Positions 63,512 to 64,000 of a stretch of DNA of 64,000 nt are shown piece by piece (the first letter of the stretch is position 1; each line of letters begins with the position of its first letter). Both the position numbers and the translations under genes were made by a program. The stretch is from Elysia crispata (Eukaryota; Mollusca; Gastropoda; Plakobranchidae). The notes below the pieces were generated by a model. It did not search any database. It was given only the letters and a program-made list of their open reading frames with translations, and was not told where the DNA came from. The stretch lies in assembly GCA_033675545.1 (NCBI GenBank), contig JAWDGP010005685.1, positions 68,501 through 132,500 of the forward strand, given 5' to 3'.

Positions 63512-64000
63512 GTCACTTGGTCTTCTGTGACTCCTGCACCGTGTTCTACCATAGCGCTTGTAGTTACACCTCCTGAAATCTGCTATCTAAAATCCTAACA
63601 AAAAGTATTCAAGGGTACCAGAAAAAAACATGCATCTAAAATTAAATCATTGAGAAAATTTTGTTTGATTCTATTTCTCACGAAACAAACAAAATTGTGT
63701 ATATAGGGAGAGAAATAATTGTATAAATATGAGACATATTTAACTATTACTTCAAAAAACTTAATTTGAATTTTAGAAAGTGATATATATGGAACTGTTC
63801 ACGTTTTAGTTATCTCCATTATGCTTGATCATAAAAGATTGCTTTTTTTTTTTACAGTTATTTTGAATCAAGATGTTTTCAAGTCATTTTCAATTCTTAC
63901 ATGTCTGTATTTGACATTTCCATTTGAGTTTATTAGTTAAAGCAATTGGGTAAATATTTTCAAGGTTTTGTCCTGATTAAAGTGCAAACGTTTTAGCTAA
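63512..64000 (+). other. IFT81 3' UTR / downstream
   Basis: AT-rich sequence after the IFT81 stop. I find no perfect AATAAA before the window ends, so the transcript end is probably a variant signal or lies outside. Confidence 0.5.

Overview
This is a eukaryotic (animal) genomic window. It is AT-rich, with short exons, mostly GT-AG introns and many degraded transposons. The proteins look like invertebrate orthologues of vertebrate genes. A tRNA-derived SINE with a 'GAGTACCTGGC' tail and scattered AGATCT-type repeats suggest a mollusc, probably a gastropod. That assignment is inference, not proof.

Three protein-coding genes fill the window. (1) EMSY (+, coding 1059-31344, 27 coding exons, 1,468 aa by my splice model): a chromatin repressor with an N-terminal ENT domain, continuing into a C-terminal bromodomain that human EMSY lacks. 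(2) SPCS2 (-, coding 47254 down to 38318, 5 exons, 194 aa): the 25-kDa subunit of the ER signal peptidase complex. (3) IFT81 (+, coding 48461-63511, 15 exons, 688 aa): the tubulin-binding, coiled-coil subunit of the ciliary IFT-B complex. SPCS2 and IFT81 are head to head, with 1.2 kb between start codons. EMSY and SPCS2 are tail to tail across about 6 kb of repeats. In all three models the splice phases close perfectly and the coding length is divisible by three.

The rest is intron and repeat. EMSY intron 9 holds a 4.15-kb TTAA-flanked piggyBac element with a broken transposase. Other EMSY introns hold fragments of one non-LTR retrotransposon family in both orientations, and a SINE. The EMSY-SPCS2 spacer holds several short pogo/Tc1-like TIR elements. 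SPCS2 intron 1 holds a 2.3-kb TIR element with no coding capacity but a spaced internal motif. Next to it is a 1.24-kb Penelope-like element (GIY-YIG endonuclease) bounded by a perfect 56-bp inverted repeat, and its 3' end folds as a hammerhead-ribozyme-like structure. IFT81 intron 2 has an 82-bp GC-rich minisatellite.

The three genes do not form a pathway; they are ordinary neighbours with separate jobs in transcription, secretion and cilia. The most notable items are the EMSY-bromodomain architecture, the hammerhead-like motif in the Penelope-like element, and the motif-array TIR element.
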